NCBI GenBank assembly: GCA_003222245.1
Contig: QHVH01000006.1
Span: forward strand, 1-64,000
Source: Blastocatellia bacterium AA13
Lineage (GTDB): Bacteria; Acidobacteriota; Blastocatellia; UBA7656
Direction of reading: 5' to 3'
Length of the DNA stretch: 64,000 nucleotides
Shown here: piece after piece, positions 37,925-46,963 of the stretch
Layout of the letters: each line of letters starts with the position of its first letter
Position numbering within the stretch: position 1 is the first letter of the stretch
The notes under the pieces: generated by a model
What the model saw: only the letters and a program-made list of their open reading frames with translations
Told to the model about the DNA's origin: nothing
Database searches by the model: none
Made by a program: the position numbers and the translations under genes

Positions 37925-38563
37925 ATGACTCTAGACCTATTGCCCAAATTCATCCGCGATCATTACGATGTCCGAGAGTGGAGACACGCGTGCGCCATTC
38001 TCAAGACTGAATTTCCCAAAGAATGGGCCGACCTTATCAAGGTACTAACAGCCTTTCGTCTTTACAAAAGCCATCTGGTCGTTGGCGGCGGCAACAAGTC
38101 TAAAATTGCTAGAGCTATAGACGGGGCGCTGTCTGATTTCGGATGGGCTGCCAAGGTATTTGATACTAAGGTTAGTGTCGATGAGCTGCAGATGGATTCT
38201 CCAACGCATGAGATAGACTGCTATAGGAATCACATCGCGTTAGAAATTGAATGGAATAACAAGGACCCGTTCTTTGACCGCGATCTTAACAATTTCCGCC
38301 TGCTGTTCGACCTTCGATCTATTAGCGTTGGAATCATCATCACTCGTTCCGATGAACTGCAAGCCCTGGTAAATGAATTAGGCCGGGGCAAATCTTTTGG
38401 CCAGAATACAACACACTTCGGTCAGCTTCTCCCGCGCATTGAAGGCGGCGGTGGCGGCGGCTGCCCCATCCTAGCCTTTGGCATTCGCCGAAGTCTCTTC
38501 GTGGATGACCTGCCGGGCATGGCGTTACCACCAGAAGCCGTGGAGACCATAGATGAAGAGTAA
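37925..38563 (+). CDS. Type II restriction endonuclease, BglII family
   Basis: 212 residues from the ATG at 37925 (upstream in-frame starts to a GTG at 37799 exist; none has a good ribosome site). MTLDLLPKFIRDHYDVREWRHACAILKTEFP and LIKVLTAFRLYKSHLVVGGGNKS fit the BglII family. The predicted active site is D98, E107, E109; the spacing D-x8-E-x-(E/Q) is that of BglII (D84, E93, Q95). It overlaps the methylase gene by 11 bases. It cuts DNA at an unknown site; the family members recognise AGATCT-like sequences. Confidence 0.85.
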   Translation: MTLDLLPKFIRDHYDVREWRHACAILKTEFPKEWADLIKVLTAFRLYKSHLVVGGGNKSKIARAIDGALSDFGWAAKVFDTKVSVDELQMDSPTHEIDCYRNHIALEIEWNNKDPFFDRDLNNFRLLFDLRSISVGIIITRSDELQALVNELGRGKSFGQNTTHFGQLLPRIEGGGGGGCPILAFGIRRSLFVDDLPGMALPPEAVETIDEE

Positions 38564-39188
38564 TAGCAGGCATCAAATGAAAGGACAGCAAGCCGCTGGG
38601 GATCTCGCTCTTGATCTGTCCGGACAACAGTTTGCTACCATACTCGCGGACCCTCCGTGGCGCTTCGCCAATCGCACTGGGAAAATGGCTCCCGAACACA
38701 AGCGGCTTTCACGGTACGGCACCATGACCTTTCAGGAGATCATGGACTTGCCGATAGAGCAATTGGCCATGCCTAAATCTCATCTATATCTCTGGGTGCC
38801 TAACGCTCTGGTAGCCGAGGGAATTGAGGTAATGAGGCGATGGGGATTCACTTACAAGACTAACCTCGTATGGTACAAGACGCGAATGGATGGTGGACCG
38901 GATGGCCGGGGCGTAGGCTTTTACTTCCGCAACGTCACGGAATTGATCCTTTTTGGTATCCGTGGAAAGAACAATCGGACCCTGGCTCCTGGTCGCAGAC
39001 AGGTTAATATCATCACGAGTCGCAAGCGTGAACATTCCCGCAAGCCGGATCAGTTATACGAGATAATTGAGCATTGCAGTCGCGGCCCTTATCTTGAACT
39101 CTTTGCCAGACACGGGCGGCAGAACTGGACTCAGTGGGGCAATGAGATTCAAGAATCCGACTGGCAGCCTATGCTAATCTCCGCTTGA
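38553..39188 (+). CDS. MT-A70-family adenine-N6 DNA methyltransferase
   Basis: 211 residues. The catalytic DPPW motif is at 33-36 (ATILADPPWRFANRTG), with SHLYLWVPNALVAEGIEVMRRWGFTYKTNLVWYK and the closing FARHGRQNWTQWGNEI, all standard for MT-A70. It should methylate adenine and protect DNA from the BglII-like nuclease just upstream. Other BglII-type enzymes often pair with N4-cytosine methylases, so the A-specific partner is notable. Confidence 0.92.
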   Translation: MKSNSRHQMKGQQAAGDLALDLSGQQFATILADPPWRFANRTGKMAPEHKRLSRYGTMTFQEIMDLPIEQLAMPKSHLYLWVPNALVAEGIEVMRRWGFTYKTNLVWYKTRMDGGPDGRGVGFYFRNVTELILFGIRGKNNRTLAPGRRQVNIITSRKREHSRKPDQLYEIIEHCSRGPYLELFARHGRQNWTQWGNEIQESDWQPMLISA

Positions 39189-39380
39189 AGCGGCCTCGTC
39201 CCGGCACGTCCAAAAAAACGGGCTAGCAATAGAATTGGGCCTTCCCACGTCTTGCGTTATTGTCCGCGTCTAATCAAAAGTCCGATAAATCTGCGATTAA
39301 TGTCCTTGGGCAAGGTCTTGATATGAGGCAATGCTGTTTAGAAACCAACCGCTCAATCGCGGCCTTCCGAACTGATCTTT

Positions 39381-40331
39381 TTACTCGTCAATAAGAATCG
39401 CTGCCGCCAGGAGTGATATCAGTAATTCGTGATGGCCCGTGAATGAGAAGCCTCGGCCCGTCCCCGCCACCGGCCGCCGAACTACGTTCGTGAGCGGACG
39501 GTAGTGCTGAATGAAGTCGAAATTCGCCGTAGCAAATCCGCCAAGCTCAAAGCCGAGATTGCGAACAACCGTGACGGTTTTGAGGAACACCTCCGGAAGA
39601 ATCACCGCCGAACCCAGGTTTAAGTAAACGCCCCCGTCGTTCAACCCGCGAACGAGCGAGCAAAGTAATCGAAAATCGTTATAGCTGGTCTGGCCGATGG
39701 CGGCGCCGTCAGCGCTCGGATGGATGTGAACTATGTCTGTTCCGATGGCAACGTGAACCGTGATCGGCGTCGCGGCCGCGTGAGCTGATTGCAACAGCGA
39801 GACCTTTCCGCCGGGCGGATGCATCGCGTGAAGCAGTCTTCCAACCGCCTCGCCCATTCCGACGTTGTCTCGCGCTCCGGCAATCGTAGCGGCATTGATC
39901 AGCCGCCCTGTCTCGTCAGCCATGCCGAAGGCGCCTGAGCCGAGACTTGCATCGACATCCTCCGAGGTCGCGCCAACCAGCGCGATCTCGAAATCGTGAA
40001 TCATGGCGGAGCCATTCATCGCGAACGCCGTAATGTAACCGCGCTTCATCAAATCGATCAATATGGGACCCATTCCCGTCTTGATAATGTGACCGCCCAG
40101 TCCGGCTATGACCGCTCGACCTCGCTCACGGGCGTTTCTTATCAAGCCGGCAAGCTCTTTGAGCTCTCGAGCCGCGAGGATATTCGGCAGGGAGCCAAGA
40201 AAATCCTTCAATGTAGACTCGGGGCTGACCGATTTCGCAAAATCCGCCGCTGTTACTTTGCTGGGGCGGGAGTCGAGCGGATAGGTAGAGATGCCGGATA
40301 GATCGAGCGGCTGGTCTTTATAACGGGACAT
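39381..40331 (-). CDS. Conserved protein, deoxyhypusine-synthase-like fold (uncertain)
   Basis: 316 residues. The blocks RAVIAGLGGHIIKTGMGPILIDLMKRGYI and AFAMNGSAMIHDFEIALVGATSEDV, then GAFGMADETGRLIN and IGTDIVHIHPSADGAAIGQTSYND suggest a Rossmann-like enzyme resembling deoxyhypusine-synthase-like proteins. The family's role in bacteria is unclear. It lies 11 bases after gmhA in one operon, so it may act on a heptose or sugar metabolite. Confidence 0.6.
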   Translation of the reverse strand: MSRYKDQPLDLSGISTYPLDSRPSKVTAADFAKSVSPESTLKDFLGSLPNILAARELKELAGLIRNARERGRAVIAGLGGHIIKTGMGPILIDLMKRGYITAFAMNGSAMIHDFEIALVGATSEDVDASLGSGAFGMADETGRLINAATIAGARDNVGMGEAVGRLLHAMHPPGGKVSLLQSAHAAATPITVHVAIGTDIVHIHPSADGAAIGQTSYNDFRLLCSLVRGLNDGGVYLNLGSAVILPEVFLKTVTVVRNLGFELGGFATANFDFIQHYRPLTNVVRRPVAGTGRGFSFTGHHELLISLLAAAILIDE

Positions 40332-40342
40332 TGAAATTTGAC

Positions 40343-40918
40343 CTATTGCGGGAAGAGCGTCTCTTCAATTAATTCACACAAAATGTGACCGATGGTGATG
40401 TGGGTCTCCTGAATACGCTGTGTTGAACGGGATTGAACGATCAACGCCAGATCGACTTCGCGTGCAAGCTGTCCGCCATCGCGGCCCGTGAACCCAATCA
40501 CCTGCATTCCGATTTTACGTGCCGCTTGCGATGCTCGAAGCACGTTGGGTGAGTTCCCGCTTGTGGAGATCGCAATTGCAATGTCGCCTTTGCGTCCCAG
40601 AGCGACTACTTGCCTTTCAAACAGTTCGTGAAAGGTGAGGTCGTTTCCGACTGAGGTCAGTATGGAAGAATCGGTCGTAAGCGCAATCGCCGGAATCGGC
40701 GGATGGTCGTAGTTCAAGCGGTTGACCAGTTCGGCTGCGAGATGCTGTGCGTCAGCGGCCGAGCCTCCATTGCCGAAGAAAAGAACCTTTCCCCCGCCTC
40801 GAACCGATTCGATAACCATTTCGGCGGCTCGCATTACAAGGGCCGCGTTGGATTCAAAGAATGCGCGTTTGACCTCAACGCTTTCATTGGCCATTTCCCT
40901 TATGCGATCCGTTGTCAC
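40343..40918 (-). CDS. gmhA: Sedoheptulose-7-phosphate isomerase (SIS domain)
   Basis: 191 residues. VLFFGNGGSAADAQHLAAELVNR and IAISTSGNSPNVLRASQAARKIGMQVIGFTG are the SIS-domain signatures of GmhA, with the conserved Zn/substrate residues in QRIQETHITIGHILCE. It makes D-glycero-D-manno-heptose 7-phosphate for LPS inner core or other heptosides. First gene of a two-gene unit with the gene at 39381. No other ADP-heptose genes are nearby. Confidence 0.93.
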   Translation of the reverse strand: MTTDRIREMANESVEVKRAFFESNAALVMRAAEMVIESVRGGGKVLFFGNGGSAADAQHLAAELVNRLNYDHPPIPAIALTTDSSILTSVGNDLTFHELFERQVVALGRKGDIAIAISTSGNSPNVLRASQAARKIGMQVIGFTGRDGGQLAREVDLALIVQSRSTQRIQETHITIGHILCELIEETLFPQ

Positions 40919-41068
40919 AGGCGGCTAGTTTATTTGGTGGAACAGTGAATGACAAGGCGATGCCCATTAAAGAAATGGTCGGATACGAATAGCCTTCCAG
41001 GTTTGAATAGTGATTGTCGTGTATTGTCCGGCGGCCGCTTGAGCGGTTGTTGTCTGCCGGAGGAGGTC

Positions 41069-42403
41069 TTATCGGCGCGATGCTTGAACCTGATTCAACA
41101 AACGGCGGGCGATATCGGAGTCGGGATTCGCTTTCTGAAGTATTCGAAGCTCTTGTTCGGACTCATTCATCAATCCTGCCCGCGCGTACAGCAGTCCCAT
41201 TAACAGGTGAGATGAACCCCAGGCGAGCTTCGCCTTCCCCAGTTCGCCTGCCTTGGCCTTATCGAGTACGCGAAATCTTGCTTGAGGAGCGGGAGGGCGA
41301 GGCGACTTGAATTCCTGGCCCTCTTTAATAGCTTTCACCTGCCAGGTGTAGACTTCGCCCCGTGCAAGTGATTGCAGCGGCGTCCATGAATTATTGGTGA
41401 GTTCGGGACTCGACATCACGAGGTTGAACTTATTATCATATACCTCTACCACGTAGCTTGTAACTCCGCGCATCGATGACCAGCGGAATATCGGGCGGTC
41501 CGGCATCACGACTTTTCCTACGGGCTCGATTACCGAAAAGCCGATGCTCTCCTGTTCGCCACCCATCAATGGGCTCGAAGGCCTTGTGAGCCCCTTCACC
41601 AGCGGTGAAGGTTCGATTCGTGATTTCGCCAGCGCGTTTTTAAGCAGGCTTCGATAAGGGGAAGGCAGTTCATCCGCGCCCGACAGTGCGCCTTGCTGAT
41701 CCAGAATCACCTGACCGCCGCCGTCGTTAAGCAGCGCAACGATTTGCGTCGGCGGCTGCGCGGGAGGAACCTGCGCCGGTTGCGGCGACGAATCAGGCGC
41801 AACCACATTTTCCGGTTGCATCGGCCTTTCGCGTTGCGATCGCCAGATAAACCAACTCGTCGATATGAGTATTAGAACTGTTATCGCGGCGCCAAAAGCG
41901 AGTACGGGAGATCTACGAAAAAGAGAACGCAGGGCGGAAAGGGTCAGACGCGGGCCTGCAGTATCGGACAAGGGACGAGCCGGTTTGTATTCGCGTTCGA
42001 GTGAGGCGGCCGCCTGATTTTTGAAAATGCGCAGGTCGTACACGGCTAACGCGCACTTATCGCAACGGGTCAAATGATCGGCAACAATCTGAAGCTCCTC
42101 GGCGCTCAATGTTTCATCCACGAATCCGGTCGTCTGCTCGATCGTCGGATGCGAGGGCGTGAATGCCTGTGATGAAACATCGCCGGCCTCGCCAAAAGCC
42201 GCGAACCTCAGTGCGAAAAATGCTGCGTCCTCATTCATGGTTTCATCCGGGGTTTCATCCGGGGCTTCATCCAGGGCTTCATCGATCCGCCTGCGGCAGG
42301 CTTCACACTCACCCAGATGGTCGGACAGCGATACCAGGTCCTCGGGGCGAAGGCGGCGCCGACAGTAATCCTCAACCTGATTTTTTGTCAGGTGCTCGAT
42401 CAC
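41069..42403 (-). CDS. Zinc-finger anti-sigma factor with TPR-like tail
   Basis: 444 residues. Two anti-sigma zinc fingers (HLGECEACRRR at 29-39 and HLTRCDKC near 112) lie on the cytoplasmic side, separated by an acidic DEAPDETPDET repeat. One membrane segment (PVLAFGAAITVLILISTSWF) follows, then a periplasmic part with a fibronectin-like domain (IFRWSSMRGVTSYVVEVYDN, YTWQVKAIKEG) and a C-terminal TPR-like tail. It should bind the sigma-like protein at 42487 and release it on an envelope signal. It lies 83 bases downstream in the same direction. Confidence 0.8.
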   Translation of the reverse strand: MIEHLTKNQVEDYCRRRLRPEDLVSLSDHLGECEACRRRIDEALDEAPDETPDETMNEDAAFFALRFAAFGEAGDVSSQAFTPSHPTIEQTTGFVDETLSAEELQIVADHLTRCDKCALAVYDLRIFKNQAAASLEREYKPARPLSDTAGPRLTLSALRSLFRRSPVLAFGAAITVLILISTSWFIWRSQRERPMQPENVVAPDSSPQPAQVPPAQPPTQIVALLNDGGGQVILDQQGALSGADELPSPYRSLLKNALAKSRIEPSPLVKGLTRPSSPLMGGEQESIGFSVIEPVGKVVMPDRPIFRWSSMRGVTSYVVEVYDNKFNLVMSSPELTNNSWTPLQSLARGEVYTWQVKAIKEGQEFKSPRPPAPQARFRVLDKAKAGELGKAKLAWGSSHLLMGLLYARAGLMNESEQELRILQKANPDSDIARRLLNQVQASRR

Positions 42404-42486
42404 CTTTTTTCTAATCCCTCAACTTCGACTCAAGCTCTTCGTGCCAGAATAAGTTGACGAAAACGGCCCGTTATTAGCATCCGGTC

Positions 42487-43533
42487 TCAAATAAATCCCT
42501 TCAACCTGCGGGTCAACCGTTCACGTCCCGATTTTCGCGCATTAATAACCTGCTGCCGCGTCAATCCGAGCAGCTCAGCGACTCTTGCATCTTCCATCGG
42601 CAACTCGTTCCACAGCGCCGCAAATCGCTCCGTGCTCATCTCGAGCGCTTGAGCCAATTCGCGCAGAGTCGCGATTCCAGTAACTGGAAATAGCGCGATG
42701 CAGCCGCGCCCTTCCTCGTCTTTCAGGTTGAGCAGCAGCGCCGCGCGCTGGTTTATCGGTAGCTGTTGCAATTCCTCCCACAGTCTCTGCAGAAAGATTC
42801 GCTTTTCGACCTGCCACGCCGGGTCGGGCGCTCCATCCGAGGCTCGAGAAGCGATTGCGTTTTCACCATCGTCGATCGATTCAATAGGCTGATCTCGAAT
42901 CTGAAGGCGCGCCGCAAGCGCGCCCACTAGTTGATCGAATTCAATCGGGGCGCCCAGAGTATCAAAAATCGTGGATAGCGCATCCGCCAGTCCTTGCGGC
43001 TCGGCGGCTTGCAAGAGTGCAAGCGGGCCGTCATTGCCTGAAAGACGTTCAAGCTCGGCCGTCTTGACCGCGTTTTTTTGTCCCTGCCAGCACGCAAAAC
43101 CCGCGACCAGCTTTCCATCCGATTCCCGCCACAGCGCGAAACCTCGTTGGTGCGTGAGCAGGTAGTGAAGCCGGTTCTTTAGCGCGTGGCGCTCCGGAAA
43201 TTGCCGACGCATCCAGCGAGAACAGGTCCGGTGCGCAATCACCGCGGCCATCCCGCGCACGTCCTTTATCGGGTGCTGATCGCGGTTCTCGCGGAGCTGG
43301 CGCAGCCCCGCCAGGAGCTGTACCAGCACTTCCTGATAGATGTCCTCCGCTTCGGCTCGCTGATCTGTTCGATGAGATCCGAGATGGAGCTTATAACGGA
43401 TGATGCCTTTGATGATCGGTTCGGCATGTGCCGAAATGAGTCCTGAAATCAGCTCGCCGGCCTGCTGGTCGCTGGTCTCTTGAAAAAGAGGTTCGAGCAG
43501 GCTGTCGATCTTGACAAGTTTTTCGCCGCTCAT
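42487..43533 (-). CDS. ECF-like sigma factor, large unusual form
   Basis: 348 residues. Residues 40-110 resemble sigma region 2 (RAEAEDIYQEVLVQLLAGLRQLRE, IKDVRGMAAVIAHRTCSRWMRRQ). The C-terminal third has region 4-like helices (LQQLPINQRAALLLNL and the closing VAELLGLTRQQVINARKSGRERLTRR). Between them is a 130-residue insert not found in standard ECF factors. It sits upstream of a zinc-finger anti-sigma gene, which supports the role. It could also be a sigma-like regulator without promoter activity. Confidence 0.75.
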   Translation of the reverse strand: MSGEKLVKIDSLLEPLFQETSDQQAGELISGLISAHAEPIIKGIIRYKLHLGSHRTDQRAEAEDIYQEVLVQLLAGLRQLRENRDQHPIKDVRGMAAVIAHRTCSRWMRRQFPERHALKNRLHYLLTHQRGFALWRESDGKLVAGFACWQGQKNAVKTAELERLSGNDGPLALLQAAEPQGLADALSTIFDTLGAPIEFDQLVGALAARLQIRDQPIESIDDGENAIASRASDGAPDPAWQVEKRIFLQRLWEELQQLPINQRAALLLNLKDEEGRGCIALFPVTGIATLRELAQALEMSTERFAALWNELPMEDARVAELLGLTRQQVINARKSGRERLTRRLKGFI

Positions 43534-43703
43534 TCAGAGCCGCCCTACTTAGAATTGTCCAGGGATCACGGCCGGTGCTCTGCCGGCAAGTTATGGGACA
43601 CCGGTAAGTGAAGCCTTCGGTCAAGCGACTGGAGCCACAAACAATCGCAGAGCCTCACAATCTAAATCACCGTCGCGAGATCGGCAATCCTAATTCACCC
43701 CTG

Positions 43704-45071
43704 TCATCCCCGAAGGCTCGGGACCGAATACCTGATCAGGAACAACGCGGCGAACACATAGATCAGCCAGTGGACGTCGCGGCCGCGGCCGGTCACCAGC
43801 TTTAACAACGAATATGAGATAAAGCCGATAGCCATTCCGTCGGTGATGCTGAACGTCAGCGGCATCAGCACTATCGTCAAGAAAGCAGGGAGCCCCTCGC
43901 TGAAGTCTTCCCAGGCGATCTCCTTCACCGATCGCATCATCAAGCTCCCAACCACAATCAACGCGGGCGAGGTTACCGGATATAAGACGAAAGAATGAGC
44001 CGCCTGCGCCCCGCCGATCTGAATGGTCTCGTGAACAGGAAAGCCGCCGCTGATCGCGCTGACCAGAGGCGAGAAGAATAGCGCGGCCACGAACAGTCCC
44101 GCGGTTACGAGCGCCGTAACGCCGGTGCGGCCTCCCGCGGCCACTCCGGCCGTGCTTTCGATGTAGCTCACCATCGTGGTATTGCCCGCAAGCGACGAGC
44201 AGACGGTTCCAACCGCGTCCGCGAAGAGCGCTCTTCCGACCCGCGGCAGTTTGCCGTCCTTCATCAAGCCTGCTTGTTTCGAGATTCCAATCAGAGAGCC
44301 GACCGTATCGAACAGATCGAGAAAGAAGAATATGAAGATGATGGCGAACAAACCCTGCTTGATTGCTCCTGCTATGTCCAGCTTAAGAGCAGTCGGCGCG
44401 ATCGACGGAGGCAAGCCGATTATTCCGGCCGGCGCCTTCACGATACCGAGAGGAATTCCGACGAGGGCGGCAACGATAATACCGATCAGAATCGAGCCTC
44501 CGACCTTTCGCGCCATTAGTACGATCGTTGTCAGGAGCCCTATCAGAGCGACCATAACCGGTTTGCTCTCGAGCCGGCCCAGCGTGACAAAAGTATTCGG
44601 ATCGAGTCGCACGAGGCCTGCCCATTCCAAGCCTATGAGCGTGATCAGAAGTCCGATGCCGGCTGCTATGGCGGATTTCAACGATTCCGGAACAGCGTTG
44701 ACTATGCGCTCTCGAAGGCCGAACGATGACGTGACTACGAAGATCAATCCTGATAGGAAAATGGCTCCGAGCGCCGTCTGCCAGGGTACTTTCATCGTGA
44801 GCACGACTACGTACGCAAAGAAGAAGTTGTGGCCCATCGCAGGCGCAACCGCGACCGGATAATTCGCGAGCAGCGCCATCAGTATCGTTGCTATCGCGGT
44901 CACCACGCACGTAGTCGTGAACACCGCTCCTTGATCCATCCCGGCGGCTGCAAGCACCACCGGCTGTACAAAAATGATGTAGGCCATCGTGGCGAACGTA
45001 GTAATTCCGGCGAGTACTTCGGTACGAAGATTCGTGCCGGAGGCGTTGAGTTTGAACCGATCAGTTAGCAT
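43704..45071 (-). CDS. AzgA/PbuG-type purine permease (NCS2-like)
   Basis: 455 residues with about twelve membrane segments. The start LRTEVLAGITTFATMAYIIFVQPVVLAAAGMD, the substrate-site helix VAPAMGHNFFFAYVVV and SYIESTAGVAAGGRTGVTALVTA are the conserved regions of the AzgA subfamily of purine (guanine, hypoxanthine, adenine) proton symporters. Divergent from the small zinc-ribbon gene, with 44 bases between. The space is too short for a purine riboswitch. Confidence 0.93.
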   Translation of the reverse strand: MLTDRFKLNASGTNLRTEVLAGITTFATMAYIIFVQPVVLAAAGMDQGAVFTTTCVVTAIATILMALLANYPVAVAPAMGHNFFFAYVVVLTMKVPWQTALGAIFLSGLIFVVTSSFGLRERIVNAVPESLKSAIAAGIGLLITLIGLEWAGLVRLDPNTFVTLGRLESKPVMVALIGLLTTIVLMARKVGGSILIGIIVAALVGIPLGIVKAPAGIIGLPPSIAPTALKLDIAGAIKQGLFAIIFIFFFLDLFDTVGSLIGISKQAGLMKDGKLPRVGRALFADAVGTVCSSLAGNTTMVSYIESTAGVAAGGRTGVTALVTAGLFVAALFFSPLVSAISGGFPVHETIQIGGAQAAHSFVLYPVTSPALIVVGSLMMRSVKEIAWEDFSEGLPAFLTIVLMPLTFSITDGMAIGFISYSLLKLVTGRGRDVHWLIYVFAALFLIRYSVPSLRG

Positions 45072-45115
45072 AATTGCCGGTGGGTATTTTGATATTGAAG
45101 GTCAGGAGTAGACGT

Positions 45116-45343
45116 ATGCCTATTTTTGAATACGTGTGCAAAGAGTGTGATCACAAGTTCGAGGCCCTGGTTCAAGGCTCGATGAAGGCAGAGTGCCCTT
45201 CCTGTCAGAGCGATGAGTTGGAAAAACAATTCTCCGTATTCGCGGCCGCGACAAAATCGGCAAGTGGAAGTCAGCCGATGCGAATGGGGCCGTGCGGAAC
45301 TTGCGGAGATCCTCGGGGGCCGGGTTCCTGCTCGATGAACTGA
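45116..45343 (+). CDS. FmdB-like zinc-ribbon protein
   Basis: 75 residues starting MPIFEYVCKECDHKFEALVQG, with C-x-x-C pairs (CKEC, CPSC) forming one zinc ribbon and a final CGTC. AGGAGT lies 6 bases before the ATG at 45116, so the earlier in-frame start at 45074 is unlikely. Proteins of this FmdB-like type are small putative regulators of unknown partner. Confidence 0.88.
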   Translation: MPIFEYVCKECDHKFEALVQGSMKAECPSCQSDELEKQFSVFAAATKSASGSQPMRMGPCGTCGDPRGPGSCSMN

Positions 45344-45386
45344 GCCGTGTGACGCCTCGACTCTCAACCGAAAATCCGGGCGAGCC

Positions 45387-46907
45387 TCAGTTCTTGACGG
45401 CAACGGCTATCAGACTGAGACCTTTCCACGGCGCCAGGCGGTCGACTCGCTTTAGAATCGGCATAAGCGAGTCGATGGCTTTTAGTTGGACTCGAGAAAA
45501 CTTTCTCCGCCGCAACAACTTTCCATTCAGCCACCAGCCGGGTCGAGAGAATCGATTAAAGTCGAACATCGTTTCAATGTTGAAACCGGATTCGGTCAGA
45601 AGCTGCTTTAGCTCGGGCGCCGTGTATCGTCTCTTGTAGTCCAGAGCCTTATCGAGCGTTCCGTAAAGCCCTTTATGTTGAGGGACCAGCACGATAACCC
45701 GGCCTCCTGGTTCGAGAGCATTCCAAACTCCCATTAGCGCCCGGCGTTCGTCGGGCAGGCGCTCGAGCACATTGAGCATCAAGACAGTATCGAACTTGTT
45801 GTCCAAACCGGTGAAGTGCTCAGGGTTATTCGGGTCCAGCTCGATCACCTGCAAATAGGGTTTTCCGAATGAATAGGACTTCAGATAGTGGAGATAGTTA
45901 GGATTGACGTCCGACGCTACGTATAGCTCTCGAGGTATGAACTGGCTCGTGAGATTGCCGATGCCCGCTGAGATTTCGAGCACGCGGTCTCCTACATAAG
46001 GCCGCAGGTTGTCGCCCGTCCATAGGCTCAATCTACGGGCGCGCTCCAATTCCGCGAGAAGCGTCGAGCCGTATTCATCTTCTTTGTACAGGTCGTCAAT
46101 CAGCCAGAAATGCAGCATCGCCAGGAGAGCCAGGAATCCATCCCACGCGCGGATCTTTTTGCCCTCCTGATGACTGCGAGGCAGATAACGAATCGGCGCT
46201 TCGAATACGCGAGCCCGCCGCTTGGCCAGCTTGAATACAATTTCGACTTCGAACCTGAAATCGTTGCTGCGCAGCGGAATGGATTTCATCAACGTCGCGT
46301 TGACGAGTTTGTAGCAGCTTTCGATATCGGTCAGGGCCAGATCGGTAAACCAGTTACCGAGCAGCGTGACGAGCCTGTTCATCAAGGTATGGCGATACAT
46401 CAACGCTCTGCGGTAGGAAGCGGACATATAGCGCGAGCCGATGACCGCGTCCGCTCCTTCTTTAGCGAAGGGAACGAGAAGCAATGGAATATCCTGCGGG
46501 TCGTACTCGAGATCGGCGTCGTGAATGACTACTATGTCGCCGGTAGCGCGAGTCAGCGCGGTTCGAATAGCGGCGCCTTTGCCTTGATTTGTGTCGTGGT
46601 GAATAAGGGTGATGCGATCGTCCTCTCGGGCAAGACGCTCCAGGATTTCACGGGTGCCGTCCGTACTGCAGTCGTCGACGACGATCGCTTCCAGCCCTCT
46701 GATGAGTTCGTGCTTGAGCGCGAGAACACGGCGAAGGCTTTCGCCGACGACGTGGCGCTCGTTGAATACCGGAATAAGTATGCTTAATCGAAATGACTGT
46801 GCGAGACTGGACTCGTCGAAGGACGAGCGATATAGCAAAGAATCTAGCGCTTTCATCGGCGACGCCGCACAAAATCGGAGATCAATCGTGCCTGGCGCCG
46901 TAAGCAT
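45387..46907 (-). CDS. Glycosyltransferase family 2 fused to a methyltransferase
   Basis: About 506 residues. N-terminal GT2 domain with LSILIPVFNERHVVGESLRR, VVDDCSTDGTREIL, DADLEYDP and the DxD-type acceptor region of polyprenyl-phosphate glycosyltransferases; then a linker and a class I SAM-methyltransferase domain (VLEISAGIGNLTSQF, DTVLMLNVLERLPDERRALMG). The start is uncertain: ATG at 46907 (GGGGG upstream) or 46856; a TTG at 46931 is open too. It probably adds a sugar to a lipid carrier and methylates a product. Confidence 0.88.
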   Translation of the reverse strand: MLTAPGTIDLRFCAASPMKALDSLLYRSSFDESSLAQSFRLSILIPVFNERHVVGESLRRVLALKHELIRGLEAIVVDDCSTDGTREILERLAREDDRITLIHHDTNQGKGAAIRTALTRATGDIVVIHDADLEYDPQDIPLLLVPFAKEGADAVIGSRYMSASYRRALMYRHTLMNRLVTLLGNWFTDLALTDIESCYKLVNATLMKSIPLRSNDFRFEVEIVFKLAKRRARVFEAPIRYLPRSHQEGKKIRAWDGFLALLAMLHFWLIDDLYKEDEYGSTLLAELERARRLSLWTGDNLRPYVGDRVLEISAGIGNLTSQFIPRELYVASDVNPNYLHYLKSYSFGKPYLQVIELDPNNPEHFTGLDNKFDTVLMLNVLERLPDERRALMGVWNALEPGGRVIVLVPQHKGLYGTLDKALDYKRRYTAPELKQLLTESGFNIETMFDFNRFSRPGWWLNGKLLRRRKFSRVQLKAIDSLMPILKRVDRLAPWKGLSLIAVAVKN

Positions 46908-46963
46908 ACACAGCCCCCGGAACGGGTACAAGGAGTTACTCGGGAATTACGCGGCTCTGCTTA

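Noticed and set aside
45030-45115. Purine riboswitch upstream of the AzgA-type permease
   Set aside because: The gap to the divergent gene is only 44 bases and no three-stem aptamer fits.
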